The notes under the pieces were generated by a model, which was not told the origin of the DNA, made no database searches, and saw nothing but the letters and a program-made list of their open reading frames with translations. Shown here one piece after another: positions 12,171 through 21,500 of a stretch of 64,000 nt of DNA (within the stretch, counting starts at the first letter, position 1; each line of letters opens with the position of its first letter). Source of the stretch: DSVZ01 sp964568145 (GTDB lineage: Bacteria; Verrucomicrobiota; Verrucomicrobiia; Limisphaerales; J093); assembly GCA_964568145.1 (NCBI GenBank), contig CAZMOZ010000024.1, forward strand, positions 1-64,000. The letters are read 5' to 3'. The position numbers were made by a program, and so were the translations under genes.

Positions 12171-14507
12171 ATGAGCGTCACCGCCGCCCAAGCCGCGCCG
12201 GAGCCCATGCGGTTCCGCGTCACCGGCATGACCTGCCAGGGTTGCGCGCGCCTCGCCACGCAGACGCTCCTGGCCCTACCCGGCGTGGCCGCCGCCGAGG
12301 TGGACCTCGCCTCCCAGCGCGCCACAGTGCGCTGGGAGGCTGGCGCGACGCCCGATCCGCAGGCCGCGATCGAGGCCTTGCGGCGCGAGGCCGGCTTCCA
12401 GGCAGAGGTGCTGGAACCGGGCCGGGCTGAGCCGCCCGCCCGGCCGTGGTCGCCGCTGGAAGGCTGGCGGTTCAACGTGGTCTTCGGCTCGGCGGTCACG
12501 GTGCCGTTGATGCTGGGCGAATGGGTCTTCCACCTCGGCATGGAAGGCTGGTTCCGCTGGCTGGCCTTTGCGCTGACACTGCCGGTGCAGGCGGTGTGCG
12601 GCGCGCGGTTTTATCGCGGCGCGCTGGCGCAACTGCGGGTCCGCTCGGCCAACATGGACACGCTGGTGGCGCTGGGCTCGACGACGGCGTTTGCTTACAG
12701 CGCGGCGGCGCTTTTCGCCGGCTGGCCGGGGCATCTCTATTTCATGGAGGCCGCCGCCATCATCACGCTCATCAGCGTGGGCCACTGGCTGGAGGCCCGG
12801 GCCAGCGAGCGCGCGGCCGGCGCGTTGAAGGCGTTGTTGCAACTCGCCCCGCCCACCGCCCGCTGGCTCAGCGCGGCGGGCGTCGAAACCGAAGTGCCGG
12901 TCGCGAACCTGGCCGTGGACGACCGCGTGCTGCTCAAGCCCGGCGACCGGGTGCCCATGGACGGCGTCGTGCTCGAAGGCCAGTCCGCCGTGGACGAGGC
13001 GATGCTCACGGGGGAGTCGCTCCCGGTGGAAAAAGCGCCGGGCAGCCCGGCGTACGCCGGCACCGTGAACCTGAACGGCCGGCTGATCCTGCGCGTGACC
13101 GCCACGGGCGAAGGCACGGCCTTGCGGCAGATCATCGCCGCCGTCCAGCGCGCGCAAAACAGCCGCGCGCAAATCCAGCGGCTCGCGGACCGGGTGAGCA
13201 ACGTCTTCGTGCCGGTCGTCCTGGTCGTGGCGCTGGCCACGGCCATCGGGTGGGGCTGGCGCTACGACGCGGCGCGGGCCGCGCACGAGCGCCTGGCGCC
13301 ACGTTTGTGGCACGCGGTGGTGCCGGACACGCCGCGGGCCGCCGCCGCCGTGCATGCCGCCGCGGTGCTCATCGTGGCCTGTCCGTGCGCGATGGGGCTG
13401 GCCACGCCCATCGCCATCCTGGTCGCCGCCAACGTGGCGGCCCGGCGCGGCATCCTGATCCGCGACGGCGAAGCGCTGGAGAAGTCCGGCCGGCTCACGG
13501 CGGTGGTCTTCGACAAGACCGGCACGCTCACACAAGGCAAGGTCGAGGTGGCTGCGATTGAAGACCTCCGGTCAGCCGCCGACCGCGGGATGCCGCTTGA
13601 ACATCTGGCGGCACGACTTGCCGCACCATCGAACCACCCGCTCAGCCAGGCGGTGGCACGCATGGCTGAAAAGCGGCCGGAGCGGCGGCAAATCGCGTCT
13701 GCCGCTTCGCCATCACCCGCGTCGGCCGATGCCGCGACGGCGCTGAATCCAGCCATCGAAGACTGGCAGGAAGTTCGCGGCAAGGGCGTCGAGGCATCGC
13801 TCGGCGGCCGGCGGCTGCGGCTCGGTTCGCTGGCGTGGTTGCGCGAATGCGGCGTGGGGGTGTCGCCGTTGCCCAAGTTCGCGGACAACTGGGCCGACAA
13901 AGGCGCCACGGTCATCGGCCTCGCGGCGGATCGCACGTTGCTGGGCTTGCTGGCGTTGCGCGACGTGGTCAAGCCGGCGGTCGAGTCGGTTGTTCGCCAG
14001 CTCGCCGCGCAGGGCCGGCGCAGTTACCTGGTAACCGGCGACACCCCCCGCACCGCCGCCGCCGTGGCCCAGATCGCGGGCATCCCGCCGGATCGCGTCT
14101 TTGCGGAGGTTTCGCCGACGCGCAAAGCGGAGATCATCGCCGCACTCCAGCGGGAGGGCCAGCGTGTGGCGTTTGTCGGCGACGGCATCAACGACGCGCC
14201 GGCGTTGAAGCAGGCCGACCTGGGGGTGGCGGTCAGCCGCGCCAGTGACGTGGCGCGCGAGGCGGCGGACCTCTTGTTGCTGCGCTCGGACATCGAGGCC
14301 ATCCCGGAGGCGCTGGGCCTGGCGCAAGCCTCGCTGCGCACGATCAAGCAGAACCTGTTCTGGGCCTTCTTCTACAACGCCGCCGCCATGCCGCTGGCCG
14401 CGCTCGGGTTTTTGAGCCCGGTGGTCTGCGCCGCGGCGATGGGCTTGTCCGATTTGCTGGTCATCGGCAACGCGCTCCGGCTCCGCCGCTGGCAGCGACG
14501 GCCGTGA
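12171..14507 (+). CDS. copA: Copper-translocating P1B-type ATPase
   Basis: 778 aa from ATG 12171; an in-frame ATG at 12105 would add 22 unlike residues. One N-terminal heavy-metal-associated domain carries GMTCQGC (Cys 22 and 25). Eight-helix P1B architecture follows, with TGES in the actuator domain, the CPC metal site in VACPCAMGLATP (about residue 404), the phosphorylation motif DKTGT (about 448), the HP motif SNHPLSQAV and GDGIND (about 669). CPC marks Cu(I) specificity. It exports copper across the inner membrane using ATP. It overlaps the next gene by GTGA, suggesting coupling. No copper regulator is visible nearby. Confidence 0.93.
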   Translation: MSVTAAQAAPEPMRFRVTGMTCQGCARLATQTLLALPGVAAAEVDLASQRATVRWEAGATPDPQAAIEALRREAGFQAEVLEPGRAEPPARPWSPLEGWRFNVVFGSAVTVPLMLGEWVFHLGMEGWFRWLAFALTLPVQAVCGARFYRGALAQLRVRSANMDTLVALGSTTAFAYSAAALFAGWPGHLYFMEAAAIITLISVGHWLEARASERAAGALKALLQLAPPTARWLSAAGVETEVPVANLAVDDRVLLKPGDRVPMDGVVLEGQSAVDEAMLTGESLPVEKAPGSPAYAGTVNLNGRLILRVTATGEGTALRQIIAAVQRAQNSRAQIQRLADRVSNVFVPVVLVVALATAIGWGWRYDAARAAHERLAPRLWHAVVPDTPRAAAAVHAAAVLIVACPCAMGLATPIAILVAANVAARRGILIRDGEALEKSGRLTAVVFDKTGTLTQGKVEVAAIEDLRSAADRGMPLEHLAARLAAPSNHPLSQAVARMAEKRPERRQIASAASPSPASADAATALNPAIEDWQEVRGKGVEASLGGRRLRLGSLAWLRECGVGVSPLPKFADNWADKGATVIGLAADRTLLGLLALRDVVKPAVESVVRQLAAQGRRSYLVTGDTPRTAAAVAQIAGIPPDRVFAEVSPTRKAEIIAALQREGQRVAFVGDGINDAPALKQADLGVAVSRASDVAREAADLLLLRSDIEAIPEALGLAQASLRTIKQNLFWAFFYNAAAMPLAALGFLSPVVCAAAMGLSDLLVIGNALRLRRWQRRP

Positions 14508-15544
14508 GCCGGAATTCGACAGAACAGCGCGAATCCAACCGCAAAGCCATCATGAACATGATCCCCTCCCACCGCGGCGAATCCAATCGCAATGCAACGC
14601 CCACCGCCGGCACAGCCAGATTGAGCCGGCGCGAATTCATCCCGGCCTGTCTCGGCCTCGGATTGAGCGGATTGGCCCTGCCATTCTGGAACGCGCATTC
14701 GGCATCGCCGGCCGAGGCCGGCGCGTGGCAGATTGGTTGTTATACGCGGCCATTTGACGCGCACGATCTGCGTACCGCGCTGGATGGCATCGCCGAGGCG
14801 GGCTTCCGCCATTGCGGCATCATGACCGCCAAAGGCAAATCGTGGGTCGTCATCACCGCGGACACCACCCCCGAGGAGGCGGCGCAGGTGGGCGCGGAAA
14901 TCCGGCAGCGCGGGCTGAAGTGCCTTTCAGTGTACGGCGACTACGCGGTCAAGCCGGCGGTGGCGGAGAACATTCGGGCCTTGCAACGGCTCGTCAAGCA
15001 CTGCGCGGCGTGCGGTTCGCCAGACCTGTTGCTGGGCGGCGTGACCGAGGATTCCTTGCAGACGCCGTATTACGAGGCGATCCGTGAGGTGTGCGACTTC
15101 GCGGCCAGTTGCGGCGTGCGGCTGACCCTCAAACCGCATGGCGGCCAGATCGCCACCGGTCCGCAGTGCCGGCAGAAGATCGAGCAGGTCGGCCACCGCA
15201 ACTTCCGGCTGTGGTACGACCCCGGCAACATCTTTTACTACTCGGACGGCGCGCGGAATCCGGTCGAGGACGCGGCCACGGTGGACGGCTTGGTGGTGGG
15301 GATGAGCGCCAAGGATTTCCGCCCGCCCAAGGATGTGATGGTGACGCCGGGGCAGGGCCGGGTGGATTTCGCGCGGGTGTTTGCGCAGTTGCGGCAGGGC
15401 GGGTTTACCCGCGGGCCCGTGATGGTGGAAACCGTGGTTCAAGGCGACCTCAAGCAGGTCGTGGCCGAGGTGCACAAAGCCCGGGAATTCCTGGAGGTGC
15501 TGGTGCGTGGCGAGCCAGCCGCCGGTCCAGGCCCGGTGCGTTGA
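14504..15544 (+). CDS. Tat-exported xylose-isomerase-like TIM-barrel protein
   Basis: 346 aa from GTG 14504, which overlaps the copA stop; ATG 14552 is an alternative start. A twin-arginine signal (LSRREFIPACLGLGLSGLAL) directs export after folding. The rest is an AP-endonuclease-2/sugar phosphate isomerase-epimerase barrel with characteristic LKPHGGQ and LWYDPGNIFYY strands carrying probable metal ligands (E, D, H). These paralogues are expanded in Verrucomicrobiota and Planctomycetota and usually act on carbohydrates. The exact reaction is unknown. A second Tat barrel is encoded at 50955-52058. Confidence 0.8.
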   Translation: MSRNSTEQRESNRKAIMNMIPSHRGESNRNATPTAGTARLSRREFIPACLGLGLSGLALPFWNAHSASPAEAGAWQIGCYTRPFDAHDLRTALDGIAEAGFRHCGIMTAKGKSWVVITADTTPEEAAQVGAEIRQRGLKCLSVYGDYAVKPAVAENIRALQRLVKHCAACGSPDLLLGGVTEDSLQTPYYEAIREVCDFAASCGVRLTLKPHGGQIATGPQCRQKIEQVGHRNFRLWYDPGNIFYYSDGARNPVEDAATVDGLVVGMSAKDFRPPKDVMVTPGQGRVDFARVFAQLRQGGFTRGPVMVETVVQGDLKQVVAEVHKAREFLEVLVRGEPAAGPGPVR

Positions 15545-15617
15545 GCCGGGCCAGCGGACCTGTTCAAGCTGAAGACCGGGCGTGGCGGGCATGATTCCCG
15601 CGACCAGGCGCGAATCC

Positions 15618-15690
15618 GTTTTCGGCTTCAAACCGAGCCGAAGTTGGGCAGGCGGGACACGCTCCGCTGCGGCCAACTTCGGCTTTCGGC
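15618..15690. repeat. Palindromic TGA-CCCGAAA element, copy B
   Basis: The core GGCGGGACACGCTCCGCTGC lies between CCGAAGTTGGG and CCAACTTCGG arms, with extra outer arms (GTTTTCGGCTTC / GGCTTTCGGC). Its end touches the stop codon of the HAD phosphatase gene: on the minus strand TGA is followed by GGCCGAAAGCCG. Confidence 0.85.
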
Positions 15691-15691
15691 C

Positions 15692-16522
15692 TCAATCGAG
15701 CCATCGGCTCAAGGTATCCGCCAGCGCGTGGCCGTGCGGCAACGGGCTGACTTCGCCGCCTTGGCGCCGGACCTGCTCGCGCACCTCGGGGATGGCGTTG
15801 GCGGGGCACACCAGCCAGCGGGCGACTTCGCGACGCAGCATGGGCAGGTCGTTGAGGTGATCGCCCGCCGCGAAGACCTGCGTGGCGGTGAGGCCGCGCC
15901 GGCGGGTCAGTTCGGCCAGCGCCGTGCCCTTGCTGTAAGCCTCGTGGCTGAAGCGGGCATAGACGTCGTTACGCACCACCGTCAGTCCGGGGACCTGCCG
16001 ACAATACGCCTCGAGGTGGCGGCAGATGGCGTCGGCGTCGGCCGGCCGGTAGGCGATCAGGCAGAACGGCGACCAGGCGTCGGCGTACACTGCCGCGTTG
16101 AAGCGTTCGTTGACCCAGGCGGTCAGCCGCGGCACGTCGGGCTGGACGCGCGCAAACAGCTCGGCGTGGTCGGCGGCGCAGCGCTGGTTCCAGTCCTCGA
16201 CCGGCACGTACTGCACGCCGTCGTGGGCGTAAAGTTCCCGCTCGACGAGGACGAGGAAATCCGGCTGGACGCGCACGCCGGCGCGACCCAGAGCTTCCAT
16301 GAGGCTGCTGAGGTCGCGGCCGGTGTTGATGACCCATTGAGCGCCGCGTGCCTGAAGCGCGGCGACGGCGGCCTGGAAGGCTTCCGGCACCGGTGGATTC
16401 TCAAATTCCGCAAAGATGGTGCCGTCGAAATCGGTGGCGATCAGACGCGGCGCCGAGTTCGTTGAAATTCCCGGGTCCATGCCGGCCGTCTGGGCGCGCG
16501 CTTTCGTGGTGACCGGGTTCAC
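15692..16522 (-). CDS. HAD-superfamily phosphatase (Cof type)
   Basis: 276 aa from ATG 16522, or 262 aa from ATG 16480, which would remove a poorly conserved leader and the overlap with the upstream gene. Motif I is DFDGT (D31 and D33, nucleophile and acid), motif II is INTGRD, the lysine of motif III is in YSKGTALAEL, and motif IV is GDHLNDLPML. The order and the C2B-type cap in the middle match Cof-type phosphatases that dephosphorylate small phosphorylated sugars or cofactors. The substrate is not predictable. The stop codon coincides with the end of palindromic repeat copy B. Confidence 0.85.
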   Translation of the reverse strand: MNPVTTKARAQTAGMDPGISTNSAPRLIATDFDGTIFAEFENPPVPEAFQAAVAALQARGAQWVINTGRDLSSLMEALGRAGVRVQPDFLVLVERELYAHDGVQYVPVEDWNQRCAADHAELFARVQPDVPRLTAWVNERFNAAVYADAWSPFCLIAYRPADADAICRHLEAYCRQVPGLTVVRNDVYARFSHEAYSKGTALAELTRRRGLTATQVFAAGDHLNDLPMLRREVARWLVCPANAIPEVREQVRRQGGEVSPLPHGHALADTLSRWLD

Positions 16523-17661
16523 GGTTGGCGCCGGCGCGTCACCCAGAGCGCGAACATGCCCAGCGCCAGCAGGGCGAGCCGGCCGAGTTCCGGCACCGGC
16601 ACCCAGGCCACGGCGCGGGTCACGCCGGCCGCATCCTGCGCGAAACCGACAATGATCCCCTGATCGTTGATATCGTAGGCGGAGCTGTACAGCCCGCCCA
16701 GTGTCCCGAGATCGGTCATGGTGGCGCCGTCCCAGACAAAGGCGTGGTACGTTTCATCCTCCCTCCCCGCCCAGCCGACGACGAATCCATGGTTGTTCAA
16801 GCCATAGGCCCAGCTTTCGGTGCCTCCGAAAGTTCCCAACGGGATCACCGGATCCTGGAAATCCCCGCTCCACAAAGCCGCGCGGTTCGCGGGCGCGTCC
16901 GCCGGCTTGCCCCAGAGGATGATCTGGCCTTGGTCATTGATGCCGCGGGCGGTTGTCCAGTTGCCTTCGGAAAGGGCTCCCAAATCCACCGGTACATCAT
17001 CCTCCCAAACAACCGCCCGCTCCCGATTTGTGCCGTCCAACGCGCTGCCCACCACGAGGCCGCTCGAGTTGATGTCGTAGGCGACGCTGTAAGAACCGCC
17101 CAACGCGCCCAGGTCTTTGACGCCGCCGTTGCCCCACAGCGTGGCGTGGAAGTCACCGGCGGCGGTCTCGGCATTCCCCACCGCGAAACCGGCGTCATTC
17201 AGGCCCCAAGCTGCGCCCTGATTGCCACCCAAGGTGGGCAATTCCCTCACTGTCGCGCCCTGCCAGAGCACCGGCCGCGCGTAACCACCGCCGTCTTGCG
17301 CCCAGCCGGCAATGGTACCCTGGCTGTTGATGTCCACCGCCCGGCTGTTCAGCCCTCCCAGTGTGCCCAAGTCAGACACTCCGCCACCGTTCCAGACAGT
17401 GGCCCGCTGCGCCTCGGCTCCCGCCAGGTTGAGCAAGCTCATGCCCACCACCTGACCGTGCTCACTGACGGCGCGGGCCTGAGCGAAAAGCCCGGCCGGA
17501 TCGCCGAGATCAACAATGGAATAAATACCGCCGGTAACTGTGGCGGTTCCCCCCCCCACACACGCGCCGGCCAGCATGAGCGCATAAACGGCTCGTGTCG
17601 CCACGCCAATCCAAGATGATGAACGGCGCATCAGGCGCCTTGCGTTCACAACACGTTCCAT
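16519..17661 (-). CDS. HAF-repeat surface protein with PEP-CTERM-like tail
   Basis: 380 aa from ATG 17661. At least six repeats of the HAF type (LGTLGGLNSRAVDINSQGTI, LGALGGSYSVAYDINSSG, LGTFGGTESWAYGLNNHG, LGTLGGLYSSAYDINDQG) form a beta-propeller-like exported domain. The C-terminus VPVPELGRLALLALGMFALW followed by RRR is a PEP-CTERM sorting signal. Exosortase would cleave it at the envelope; no exosortase gene is in the window. ATG 17631 is a possible start preceded by AAGG and would give a shorter signal peptide. The ATG at 17661 lies only 3 nt behind a terminator-like T-run. Confidence 0.85.
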   Translation of the reverse strand: MERVVNARRLMRRSSSWIGVATRAVYALMLAGACVGGGTATVTGGIYSIVDLGDPAGLFAQARAVSEHGQVVGMSLLNLAGAEAQRATVWNGGGVSDLGTLGGLNSRAVDINSQGTIAGWAQDGGGYARPVLWQGATVRELPTLGGNQGAAWGLNDAGFAVGNAETAAGDFHATLWGNGGVKDLGALGGSYSVAYDINSSGLVVGSALDGTNRERAVVWEDDVPVDLGALSEGNWTTARGINDQGQIILWGKPADAPANRAALWSGDFQDPVIPLGTFGGTESWAYGLNNHGFVVGWAGREDETYHAFVWDGATMTDLGTLGGLYSSAYDINDQGIIVGFAQDAAGVTRAVAWVPVPELGRLALLALGMFALWVTRRRQP

Positions 17662-17670
17662 GGAAAACAA

Positions 17671-17733
17671 AAACCCTGAGTGGGTGTCAACGCAGGCCGG
17701 AAGCCCACATTGGTGCTGCACCCCTCAGGGTTT
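17671..17733 (-). terminator. Terminator-like hairpin between two PEP-CTERM genes
   Basis: AAACCCTGAG (10 bp) plus an inner GGGTG/CACCC stem pair across a 32-nt loop. On the minus strand the right arm runs into TTTTTGTTTT, a classical intrinsic-terminator tail. It lies downstream of the gene at 17773-18447 and ends 3 nt before the ATG at 17661. Confidence 0.75.
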
Positions 17734-17772
17734 GATCAAGTCGTCTGGTCTTCCAGAGCGTAATCCCGGGGT

Positions 17773-18447
17773 TTACCGGGCATTGCGGCGCCGGCCCGCG
17801 AAACCGAGAAACGCCAGGCCAAAGAGTGCCAACGCGCTCGTCGAAGGCTCTGGTACCGGCACGAGGTTGCCGGTCACGCTGAACGCCAGGCTGTCGAGGA
17901 GGAATCCTCGCTGGGCTTCAGGCGTAATCACCAAGTACAGTGCGCCGGGAACGGACAATTGCTCCCAAGCGTAAACGCCCTCAACCCAAGTACCTTGGAC
18001 GGTGTTCTCGATCCCAGTCTGACTTACCAACTGGACGCCGGGAATCGAAAAGGTGACGTTTTGCGAGTACGGGAAATTCTGCGGTGACACGAAATACGTG
18101 AGGGTCAACGTATAATTTAGCTTTGTGTCTGGCGCCGCCGGCATCAAGTCCACGTCAAGTTTCACGTCTCCGTTGAGGATGTCCCAGAGCCCGGTTTGAG
18201 TGCCGTAATCGTTGGTGGGTTCTCCCAGCGGCTCGAACTTGCCAGGAAAGTAACCCAATCCCACGCCGGCGTTAACGGTTACCGTTCCGGTACCACCGGC
18301 TGGATTGGACTCCTGCGGAGGTTTTACCGTGGCCGGGTTGTCCGGTGTGCTGAACTCCCAAACCATTGTGGTGACCGGTTCCGCCGCCATCGCGACCCCA
18401 GCCCACAGGAGAGCCGTTAAACTAGCTACAGTCTGCTTGGGTTTCAT
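17773..18447 (-). CDS. PEP-CTERM surface protein, unknown function
   Basis: 224 aa. A signal peptide (cleavage probably after VAMAA, residue 22) is followed by a beta-rich domain of about 175 residues resembling other uncharacterised PEP-CTERM proteins. The tail VPVPEPSTSALALFGLAFLG plus GRRR is a textbook PEP-CTERM signal: motif, hydrophobic helix, basic end. The protein is expected to be processed by an exosortase and attached to or released with exopolysaccharide. It ends at the strong terminator at 17671-17733. Confidence 0.85.
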   Translation of the reverse strand: MKPKQTVASLTALLWAGVAMAAEPVTTMVWEFSTPDNPATVKPPQESNPAGGTGTVTVNAGVGLGYFPGKFEPLGEPTNDYGTQTGLWDILNGDVKLDVDLMPAAPDTKLNYTLTLTYFVSPQNFPYSQNVTFSIPGVQLVSQTGIENTVQGTWVEGVYAWEQLSVPGALYLVITPEAQRGFLLDSLAFSVTGNLVPVPEPSTSALALFGLAFLGFAGRRRNAR

Positions 18448-18555
18448 GGGTATGATGAGTTTCAGTTGGTTTTGAATCTACAGGTTCTCCGCCGGATTGC
18501 CAGCCTTATCTTCAAATTTTCTTAGAATATTCCGGCAGGAACATCCGTGGGTGAA

Positions 18556-18581
18556 GGGGGAGCCGTTTTCGCGGCTCCCCC
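18556..18581 (-). terminator. Hairpin terminator after the MBG/dockerin gene
   Basis: A perfect 10-bp stem, GGGGGAGCCG/CGGCTCCCCC, with a 6-nt loop begins 15 bp beyond the stop codon of the 18596-24265 gene. There is no long T-run after it. Confidence 0.7.
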
Positions 18582-18595
18582 TCGAAGACCGATCA

Positions 18596-21500
18596 CTACG
18601 GCTTGCCGTCTACGCCAAGGTCGCCGATGGCGCCGAAGTTGTTCTGCAACAGGGTGTAGTCAACGATGTTGACCGCGCCACTGCCGTCAAAATCCGCCCG
18701 CGGATCCGTGGTACCGTAGGTTTGTTGGAGGACGTTGAAGTCGCTCAGGTTCACGATGTTGTCGCCGTTCACGTCGCCAGCTCGCAGATTGTTGTTAACG
18801 ATGGGCTGTACGTTGGCGCCGTTGACGAAGTTGGCCACACCATTGGGCTTCGCGCCGCCCACCGGAGGATCCAGCGGGGCGACCGTTTCACGCAGGTTCC
18901 AACTGGTCTTGGCGCTGACCAGCGTGGTGCCTTCCGGCACGTCAATCAGGGTGAAGGCCGCGAGCGTCCGTGCCCGAGTGATCTCGGGATATGCCGCTTC
19001 GAGGTCGGACCGCCGGATGACGCCGCCATCGAGCACCTTGTTGAGATCAGCCACCAGCAGCGGCTCCAGAGCCTGCTGATTGGGCTTGTTGGGAGTGGCG
19101 GCGAACGTCGCCAGCGCCGCGGCGGTTGCCGGTGTCAGCGGGCCGCTTGTGTAGTTCAAGAGCCCCAAGGAGGCCGCGAAGCCGTCCTCAAGCAGCAACC
19201 GGTTGAGCAGCACTAGATCGCTGCCTGCGACCGGCGGGACTTGCAGGATCAAGTTCGCGGTCTGTTGCCGCAGCGGAATCCCGAGGAAACGTTGCTCGGT
19301 GTAGAGCGACGGAGCGCCCCACAGTCCGGCGCTGGACGGCTGGGTGAGCCGGTCGAAGTCCAGCAGCAGTAATCCGGCCAACGTGGCGTTGTCACCTCCG
19401 GTGTAAGTCACCAGCGCTTGGGCAGTCTGGGCCTTGAGCGCGCCGCTCACGTAGCCGGAGGACAGCCCGCCATTCGGGCGCGGGTAAGCGTCCTCAAGCA
19501 GGTAACGGTTGAACTGGATCAGATCATCTCCCTTCGGCGTCGGATTCGGCGGCAGCCAGCCCTGAATCCGCGGATCCGTCTTCACCAGCGGCACCGATTG
19601 GAACCGCAGCGGGTCGTAGATGCTCGGCCCGAGGGCGATAGACGTGAAGTCGTTCAGCAATCCGTTCTCCAAGGCGGCAATCTGAGCCTGGCTCGGGTTG
19701 CTCGACGGATAGTTATTCAAGGCCTGGATCGTCGAAGGCGACAAGCGCGCCAGGATGTAGGCATCAATCGAACGAGTGGGCGATTTCAACTTCGCCGCCA
19801 TGTCGTTCAGCGTCGTCAGGTCGGTGACGTACCCGAACAGCAGGTCGCGCATGTACGAGGCGAACCCGTCGGTGCCCAGCAGCAACCGGTTGGCGAGCGC
19901 GTCCAAGTCCGCAATGGCGCCGTAGCGCAGGTAGATGGACATTGGAACGGCGTTCTTAGGTGCCAGCAACTCGTTGGCCAACGCCGGGAGGTCGCGGAAG
20001 CCGCCGGCCTGCATGAACTTGCTTTCGGTGAACGCCAGTTCCAGCGTCCGCGTCTGCCTGATGGCCGCGCCATCGCCGAGCGCGAAGGTCACCCGGCGCG
20101 TGCTGCTCCGGAGCGCTTCGACTTCGACCACACCCTTCACCTCGTTCTTGTTGACGTGGATGTAGAAGTTGTCAGTGGTGCTCTTGCCCAGCATGTCGGT
20201 GGCTGTCACGACAGCGTTCCATCGGCCGTTTTCAGTGCCCCCATCCACCGCCAGGGTGTATAGGAAGTCACCGTCGTTGGCGCCGGAAGTCTTGCCCTCG
20301 GCGTTCACGATCTGACCGGACGGTCCGGTGAATTTCACGGTGGGCGCGCCGTTCAAGCCGACGCCCGGCAAATCCTTGGCGTTGACGGTGATGTTCACCG
20401 TACCGCGGACTGCGCTGGGCCGGGCAGGATCGGAGCCAGGACCACCGTTCTTGATGTTCAGGGTCTCCCCGTATTGCACCTGGGTGACCGCGACGGAGTT
20501 GATCACCGGCGCCTTGTCGTCCACGACGATCGTGATGTCATCCGTCGGCACCCGTGCCGGCAGGACCACGCTGCCACCACCACCGCTCAATTGCGTGCCG
20601 CCAGTGATTCCACCCGGCATGACCTGGGTGTCACCGCGGAACACCACGCGACTCTTGCCGGTGGTGGTCCGGGTGGGAGTCAGCGTGATCAGGGCCACGG
20701 TGCCGTCGGCGGTCGTGCCCAACGGAGCGGTGAAGCTCAACCCGATGACCGTGTCGAGATCACCACCGGCGTTCCACATCCGGTAGATCACGTTGTCCCA
20801 GACACCGCCACCGGCGGCGACCACCGGAGCGCCGGCGCCGGTCTGGTTGGCGTTAAAGTGCGCCGAGCTGAAGTTGATGAACGCCTGCGCGCCAAACACC
20901 GGCTGCTGGAGGTTGGCAACCTTCAGGGCGATGGTCACCGGCTCCTGCGGAACGATGCTGGTCTTGCTGGGCTCCAAGTAGAGCACGTCCAAGTCGCTGG
21001 TCCGGACGTAACCCAGAAGGGCCGGGACGTCCGTCTCAAGCTGTGGTTTGGGCGTGAAGGTGAGCCGGATTTCCTTCGGATCCGCCTCCGGCCACTGTTC
21101 GATGCCGAAGGTGCCTCCGAAAGTCGGGTTGGCGAAGAAACCGCTCCCCTGCCACACCAGATTGAACTTGTTGGCGGCAAAGCCGCTGATGCTTTCCGCC
21201 TGGGCGATCTTCCACACGTACGGACGAGACGGATCAAACTTGGACATCGAACCCGCCGAGTTCTGGCCGCGGACGAGTGTCGTCAGGAAGATCGTGAACT
21301 TGTTCTGCTCGGTGGCGCCGATGGTCAGCACGCCGCCCGCGCCCTGCTGGGTCTTCTTGACGTGAAGCAGCTTCCAACCCGGATCGCTGCCAGCGTTGCC
21401 GCCGTTGGCCTGGTTGATGGTCCATGAGAAGCTTCCGCCGCCGCCCCAAGTCTCATTGCCTTCGATGGTGATGGTCGCGATGCCCTTGGTGATGACCAGC

